Source: an uncultured Erythrobacter sp.
GTDB lineage: Bacteria; Pseudomonadota; Alphaproteobacteria; Sphingomonadales; Sphingomonadaceae
Direction of reading: 5' to 3'
Length of the DNA stretch: 64,000 bases
NCBI RefSeq assembly: GCF_947499705.1
Contig: NZ_CANMPJ010000001.1
Location: 2,267,501-2,331,500 of the forward strand
This document shows, in pieces, positions 59,926-64,000 of this stretch. How positions within the stretch are numbered: the first letter of the stretch is position 1; each line of letters starts with the position of its first letter. The notes beneath the pieces are model-generated. The model did no database searches. It had not been told where the DNA came from and saw only the letters and a list, made by a program, of their open reading frames with translations. The position numbers and the translations under genes were made by a program.

Positions 59926-61101
59926 TCATCGCGCCACCAATTCCTTGACCGCATCGACAAATCGCACAGCAGTGTCAGGTGAAAGGCCCGCCAGATTCAC
60001 TCGCCCGGTCGGCGGCATATGGATGGCATGTTGCTCGGCGAGCGCTTCTGTCACTTCAGGGCCAAATGGCAGCAGGGAGAATATCCCCTTGGTTCGCCAG
60101 ATTATCTGCAACGCCGGGTGATCATCCGCCGTAGCCTTGATCGTTTCCCGCAGAACCGTCATCCGGCCCCGCATCAATGCCAGTTCTGTCTGCCAGTCTT
60201 CTTTCAGCGCCTGATCCGACAAGATCGTCCCGATCACCTGCGCGCCGTGCGCGGCGGGAGCGGAGTAGTTCACCCGTGCCAGCACTTCGGCATTTCCTCG
60301 TGCAAGCTCTGCTGATGCACCGTCACGGCATTTGATGAAAAGTATCCCGATCCGGTCCCGATACAACCCAAAGGCCTTCGAGCCGGACATCGAGACAAAG
60401 CACTCCGGCAATTGTTCGATGATGTCGCGGATCGCCGTTAGGTCTTCGTCCAGAGGATTGCCCAACCCATAATAAGCCGCATCAATCAACGGGATGACGC
60501 CCATTGAAGCGGCCTCTCGCAGCAGGCTAACAACTTCGTCGCTGGGCAGGTCGAGACCGGTCGGATTGTGACAGGGGCCATGCACGATCAGCACGTCGCC
60601 CTGGCGCGCATTGCGAAGTGAATTACGAGCATTGTCGAACGATGCGGCGTCCTTCTGATCGTTCAAATAATCATAGACGCTCACCGGAATTTTCAGCCTA
60701 TCGCTGATGCCTTGATGGTTGGGCCAGCTGGGTACGCCCAGATGAACCCTGACATCCGGATTGGCATGCTGAGCCAGTTCGAGGGCCAGTCTGATACCGC
60801 CAGTCCCGCCAACCGATTGCACCGCGGCGACATTATCTGGGCGTTCGCCATCGAACAGCAGCGCGCTCATCCCGGCGAGAAAGCCAGGCTCGCCCGCTAG
60901 CGGCAAATAGGCCTTGGTCTCATTTTCCGCGCACAGTCGCTCCTCGGCGATGCGAACGCTGCGCATAACAGGCGAAAGCCCGTTTTCATCGCGATAGACC
61001 CCCACGCCAAGGTCAAGTTTGTCCGGCCTGGGATCAGCCGCATAGGCGGCAGCCGTTCGGTACAGCGCATCGACACTGGGAGGCGAGAAGCTCTCAAACA
61101 T
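59926..61101 (-). CDS. aspartate/aromatic aminotransferase (class I, TyrB/AspC-like)
   Basis: A 391-residue PLP enzyme. Substrate and cofactor residues visible are LDLGVGVYRDENG, HNPTG (Asn179), DAAYYGLG (Asp208, Tyr211), and the PLP Lys242 in SMSGSKAFGLYRDR. The usual SKNFGLY has Ala for Asn here. It transfers amino groups between aspartate, aromatic amino acids or cysteine sulfinate and 2-oxoglutarate. In this operon, with sulfite dehydrogenase and a YeiH exporter, the likely route is cysteine sulfinate or cysteate to an unstable keto acid that releases sulfite. That link is inferred. It is 12 bp after the YeiH-like gene. Confidence 0.85.
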   Translation of the reverse strand: MFESFSPPSVDALYRTAAAYAADPRPDKLDLGVGVYRDENGLSPVMRSVRIAEERLCAENETKAYLPLAGEPGFLAGMSALLFDGERPDNVAAVQSVGGTGGIRLALELAQHANPDVRVHLGVPSWPNHQGISDRLKIPVSVYDYLNDQKDAASFDNARNSLRNARQGDVLIVHGPCHNPTGLDLPSDEVVSLLREAASMGVIPLIDAAYYGLGNPLDEDLTAIRDIIEQLPECFVSMSGSKAFGLYRDRIGILFIKCRDGASAELARGNAEVLARVNYSAPAAHGAQVIGTILSDQALKEDWQTELALMRGRMTVLRETIKATADDHPALQIIWRTKGIFSLLPFGPEVTEALAEQHAIHMPPTGRVNLAGLSPDTAVRFVDAVKELVAR

Positions 61102-61113
61102 TCAATCACTCGA

Positions 61114-62166
61114 TCAATGAAAAGCGGAAAACGAGATCACAGCCAGTAGCGCGAATGCGGCGAGAGCCAAGGTTGGGATGACCAGGAGGATCACTGGCGT
61201 CCAGCCAATCCGCCAGATCGATTGCAGCGAAGTGAGGCAACCAAGGGCCGCAATCGCGAGCACAAGCAGCGCCTTACCCGCCGACGCAAGGCCTTCTAGG
61301 ACAAGAGGCGGGACCAAACCCGAGCTTGCCACGATTGAAAGCGCGACAAAGCCAATCAGGAACACCGGCAGGATCTTTACCCGGCCGCTTACGATCTGGT
61401 CCGCGCACGTTCCACTCTTGCTACTCATCAGATAGGCAATGATCGCCACCACCGGAACCAGACAGGCAACTCGCACGAGCTTGACCATGGTGGCAGTCTC
61501 GCCAGCCGTGTCCGAAATCATGTAGCCAGCGCCAACGACCTGCGCGACATCGTGAATGGTTGCCCCGAAGAAGACGCCCGCCGCCTTGTCCGTCATCTCC
61601 AACTGAGTGGCGATCAGAGGATAGAGCACCATCGCAACGGTGCTCAAAGCGGTCACACCCAGAACTGCCAGTAATGTCTTGGATTCGTTTTCGCGGGTTT
61701 GCGGAAGTGCTGCCGAAATGGCGAGCGCAGCCGATGCGCCGCAAATAGCCACTGCACCGCCAAACAACAGCCCCGAAGCGGTGTCGCTGCGCAATATCCT
61801 CGCCGACACACAGCCGACGGCCAACGTGAATGCAACACCAATCAGGCATAGGACCAAAACCGGCCAGCCAAGCGCAGCAATGTCGCTCGCAACAACTCCG
61901 GCACCAAGCAGCGCTACACCAAACCTAAGCAGCTTTCTCGCTGCAATCTCGAGCCCGGGCTCATAGGTATTGCCGCGCAAGAATGGCTGTGCGGCAAGGC
62001 CGAACAGCAAGGCGAGCAAGATGCCTGGGAGACCGGTCAGACCGGCAATTCCCCAGGCGCAAACCGTAATAAAGATAGCCAGCAAAAGCCCCGGCACAGC
62101 CCGGTTAACGACAGTCGCGATTTTCGCTGACGTGTGGTCTATCCGGGAATCCGGTGCAGAAGCCAT
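61114..62166 (-). CDS. YeiH-family putative sulfate/sulfite exporter
   Basis: A 350-residue membrane protein with about ten hydrophobic segments and the YeiH/UPF0324 features KLLRFGVALLGAGVVASDIAALG and LLFGGAVAICGASAALAISAAL. The family is annotated as putative sulfate or sulfite exporters, mainly from its link to sulfonate and cysteine metabolism. The start ATG overlaps the DUF6356 stop as TAATG. It sits directly before the aminotransferase and near the sulfite dehydrogenase, so it may expel sulfite or the oxidised product, or bring in a sulfonate. Direction and ion are unproven. Confidence 0.85.
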   Translation of the reverse strand: MASAPDSRIDHTSAKIATVVNRAVPGLLLAIFITVCAWGIAGLTGLPGILLALLFGLAAQPFLRGNTYEPGLEIAARKLLRFGVALLGAGVVASDIAALGWPVLVLCLIGVAFTLAVGCVSARILRSDTASGLLFGGAVAICGASAALAISAALPQTRENESKTLLAVLGVTALSTVAMVLYPLIATQLEMTDKAAGVFFGATIHDVAQVVGAGYMISDTAGETATMVKLVRVACLVPVVAIIAYLMSSKSGTCADQIVSGRVKILPVFLIGFVALSIVASSGLVPPLVLEGLASAGKALLVLAIAALGCLTSLQSIWRIGWTPVILLVIPTLALAAFALLAVISFSAFH

Positions 62167-62432
62167 TACAGGCTTGAGCCCTCTAGCGTCGACGCGTCAG
62201 CCAAGGCTCTGTCGCCCCTGCGTTCCCCGCGATCGCGATTGACGACCATCCGATCATGCAACTCGCAGATCGCAGAGCTGCCGCTGCTCTTGAACCAGAA
62301 TGGAAAGATTCCGTGCAACAGGCATGCAATCCCAGCCACGCACATGCGCAAGCCAAAGCTCATCGCCATCCCGAAATGTTCAAAATATGTTTCACCAACT
62401 GCCGCGGGATGCTCGGTAAATAGTCGCTTCAT
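62166..62432 (-). CDS. DUF6356 small membrane protein (88 aa)
   Basis: Starting at ATG 62432, which has GAGGA at good spacing, gives 88 residues: KRLFTEHPAAVGETYFEHFGMAMSFGLRMCVAGIACLLHGIFPFWFKSSG. The longer GTG start at 62483 is not needed. The pattern is typical of DUF6356, a short protein with one or two membrane helices found in sphingomonads and relatives. It is the first gene of the sulfite operon and overlaps YeiH by one base. Its role is unknown, perhaps an accessory to the exporter. Confidence 0.8.
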   Translation of the reverse strand: MKRLFTEHPAAVGETYFEHFGMAMSFGLRMCVAGIACLLHGIFPFWFKSSGSSAICELHDRMVVNRDRGERRGDRALADASTLEGSSL

Positions 62433-62523
62433 AAGTTCCTCGAAAATTCGTGGACCACCAAGCGCAAGCTCTAAAGGATCCACCCAAGGAAAGGTTTCTA
62501 AATTTTCTTTGAAATTGGCCTGA

Positions 62524-62540
62524 AGATAGAATATTTATCT
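62524..62540. promoter_or_regulatory. Lrp/AsnC-like palindrome before the regulator gene
   Basis: AGATA at 62524-62528 and TATCT at 62536-62540 are inverted around an AT-rich GAATATT. It ends 21 bp before the lrp-like start codon in the 128-bp divergent gap facing the DUF6356-YeiH operon. Lrp-family sites are usually imperfect AT-rich palindromes of this size. Confidence 0.45.
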
Positions 62541-62560
62541 ATCTATCGGAGATATTTCGA

Positions 62561-63022
62561 ATGGATAGCATCGATCGGAAGCTGTTGAGACTGCTTCAGG
62601 AAGACTCCAGCTACACCGTGGCGGAGATCTCCGAGCGTATCGGAATCTCGTCAACTCCAGTCTGGAAACGTATCAAGCGGTTGGAGGAAAGCGGTGTTAT
62701 TGCCAGTCGAGTTGTGCTGCTCGACTCCCAGAAAATCGGGCTAGGTCTCACCGGGTTTGTCCTGGTGCGAACCAACGACCATTCCGAAAAGTGGCTGCAA
62801 CAGTTCGCCAATGTGGTTGAGAGCATCCCCGAGATCGTCGAAATGCACCGGATGGCCGGCGACGTGGATTACCTGTTGAAGGTCGTGGCACCGGACATCG
62901 GCGGCTACGACGTAATCTACAAGCGGATCATCAAGCTGATCGATCTCCAAGATGTCAGTGCGAGCTTCTCGATGGAAGTCGTCAAGAGCACAACCGCCCT
63001 GCCATTAGACTATGTGAGCTAG
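62561..63022 (+). CDS. Lrp/AsnC-family transcriptional regulator
   Basis: A 153-residue protein with the N-terminal winged HTH MDSIDRKLLRLLQEDSSYTVAEISERIGISSTPVWKRIKRLEESGVI and a C-terminal RAM (effector-binding) domain with MAGDVDYLLKVVAPDIGGYDVIYKRIIKL. Members sense amino acids. It is divergent from the sulfite operon, with an AT-rich palindrome between. Control of the aminotransferase operon by an amino acid such as a cysteine derivative is likely. The start follows GGAG by 9 bases. Confidence 0.92.
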   Translation: MDSIDRKLLRLLQEDSSYTVAEISERIGISSTPVWKRIKRLEESGVIASRVVLLDSQKIGLGLTGFVLVRTNDHSEKWLQQFANVVESIPEIVEMHRMAGDVDYLLKVVAPDIGGYDVIYKRIIKLIDLQDVSASFSMEVVKSTTALPLDYVS

Positions 63023-63097
63023 GGTCGCTCATGGGGAAGCCGAGCCTGCTGGAGCGCGACTGGTCAAGGTCCCGAGTAGCCGGGACTGGTGACCGAC

Positions 63098-64000
63098 TTA
63101 ACCCGCGGCGCGAGCGCGAATACGCCGCCGCCAAAGGATAAGTACGGCTGCAAGCAAAATGGCCGCCACTCCGACCGCGAACACCATGAGCGCTGTTGGA
63201 AGACGAGATGCAAAGGTCAGGCTATCCACATTGCCGTTCTTCCAGAATACCCACTCGCCTGCGATCTCGGTCGCCAGCATCGGGTCACCAGTCGACAGGA
63301 TCACAATTCCATCGCCTGTCGCCGGGTCCATTCGCGCTGCGGTGTTGATGGCTGGTTCATTGCTTCCGTCGTGACCGATGATGAAGTCACCGTGGTTATT
63401 TGACGCATACAGCATGACGCCAAGCCCCCAGATATCCGCGCCCAGTTCCGATGCGTGTGGCTTGCGCATCAAAGCTAATGTCTCTCCCGATAGGACCCGG
63501 TTCGAGGTCCCCGGCGCCTGCACCGCGATGAACTTGGCAAGGTCCTCCGATGTCGTGAACAGCGACGTGGCTGCAAGTGCGGTGTACCACCGAAAGGGCT
63601 CGGTTTTTCCATCTGGTCGAAAGTTCTCAGCAAGCCCTAACTCGATGGCGTTGTCGTGATCAAAGGTGGTTCGATCCATCTCGAGCGGCGCGAAGACCGC
63701 GCTCTGCATGAACTCGGGAAAGGGGGCCCCGGAAACCTCTTCGATCACGAGTTGCAAGAGCGAGTAGCTGCCGCCAGAATAGTTCCATCCGGAGCCAGGC
63801 TCGCTGCCCAAAATTGTCCTGCCATCATGGCTCGGCGATGCGTCCGTGGCCTTGGTCAACGATGCTTCGAGCGTCTGCCGGTCCTCTGCCCGGTCGAACC
63901 CGTCATAGCCCAATCCATCAGTGAGACCCGCAGTGTGGCTCATCAATCGCCGCACGGTCACGCCCGACGTATCGAATTCAGAATCCGGCATGTGCCAGCG
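63098..64000 (-). CDS. serine hydrolase/beta-lactamase family protein, C-terminal part (cut by window end)
   Basis: The frame continues through the right edge (Arg-Trp-His before the first Met), so the N-terminus, including any signal peptide and the SxxK motif, is outside. The visible ~300 residues have VTVRRLMSHTAGLTDG and GWNYSGGSYSLLQLVIEEVSG, whose Y-S-G matches the family's Y-x-N position except for the last residue. Late on comes FIIGHDGSNEPAINTAAR with HDG for the third motif. The C-terminus has a membrane helix (ALMVFAVGVAAILLAAVLILW) and a basic tail, so it is anchored. It may be a peptidase or esterase. Confidence 0.85.
   Translation of the reverse strand, partial: RWHMPDSEFDTSGVTVRRLMSHTAGLTDGLGYDGFDRAEDRQTLEASLTKATDASPSHDGRTILGSEPGSGWNYSGGSYSLLQLVIEEVSGAPFPEFMQSAVFAPLEMDRTTFDHDNAIELGLAENFRPDGKTEPFRWYTALAATSLFTTSEDLAKFIAVQAPGTSNRVLSGETLALMRKPHASELGADIWGLGVMLYASNNHGDFIIGHDGSNEPAINTAARMDPATGDGIVILSTGDPMLATEIAGEWVFWKNGNVDSLTFASRLPTALMVFAVGVAAILLAAVLILWRRRIRARAAG

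Noticed and set aside
1-64000. Signs of recent mobile elements, tRNA-flanked islands or prophage
   Set aside because: No transposase, integrase, tRNA or terminal repeats were recognised; base composition looks even apart from promoter gaps.

Overview
The window looks like chromosomal DNA of a marine sphingomonad (Alphaproteobacteria, Sphingomonadales, probably near Erythrobacteraceae). This is inferred from the high GC content, tightly packed operons with ATGA overlaps, several roughly 1000-residue TonB-dependent receptors, and the pairing of an alginate utilisation locus with heterotrophic CoA and sulfur metabolism. I recognised no rRNA, tRNA, IS element, CRISPR array or prophage. The genes cut by the edges are an HMG-CoA-lyase-like gene at the left and a serine hydrolase at the right.

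Left part (1-14 kb): a short plus-strand run (HMG-CoA-lyase-like, family III CoA-transferase, VOC lipoprotein) converges on an eleven-gene minus-strand run (methyltransferase, small protein, membrane protein, Tat-type nitrilase-fold protein, CpcT/CpeT-like protein, DUF1330, VOC, NADPH reductase, VOC, MFS, alpha/beta hydrolase). A perfect 16-bp palindrome lies just upstream of the run's first gene. A SLC13-type carboxylate transporter and a fumarase-superfamily lyase with a signal peptide lie further upstream on the same strand. The set looks like a catabolic locus for an unidentified, probably carboxylated compound. Several family members carry export signals or have lost expected catalytic residues.

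14-20.8 kb: D-amino-acid dehydrogenase, M14 carboxypeptidase, a TonB receptor and a LysR regulator form a probable peptide or amino-acid scavenging unit with a LysR-type box before the receptor. 20.9-32.7 kb: a PAS-HTH-alpha/beta-hydrolase fusion, a 1388-residue trimeric autotransporter adhesin, a large LuxR/MalT-like ATPase regulator, then an exported serine hydrolase and an M23 peptidase with six C-terminal repeats. An unusual repeated motif links the regulator promoter to the serine hydrolase promoter.

32.7-48.5 kb: an alginate utilisation locus. Two TonB receptors import oligosaccharides. PL6 and PL17 lyases, KdgF, a hexuronate MFS transporter, a DEH reductase and KDG kinase carry them to KDPG. 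A FadR-type GntR regulator sits in the locus, with candidate operators before PL6 and both receptors. Strong hairpins close the receptor genes.

48.5-64 kb: a propionyl-CoA synthetase-like gene; a tight five-gene cassette (SWIM zinc finger, DUF5691, MoxR-type AAA, DUF5682, VWA) of unknown function; a sulfite-oxidation and amino-acid operon (sulfite dehydrogenase, cytochrome c, aminotransferase, YeiH exporter, DUF6356) with a divergent Lrp/AsnC regulator; and the truncated serine hydrolase. All functions are read from protein motifs and context. Nothing was searched or computed.
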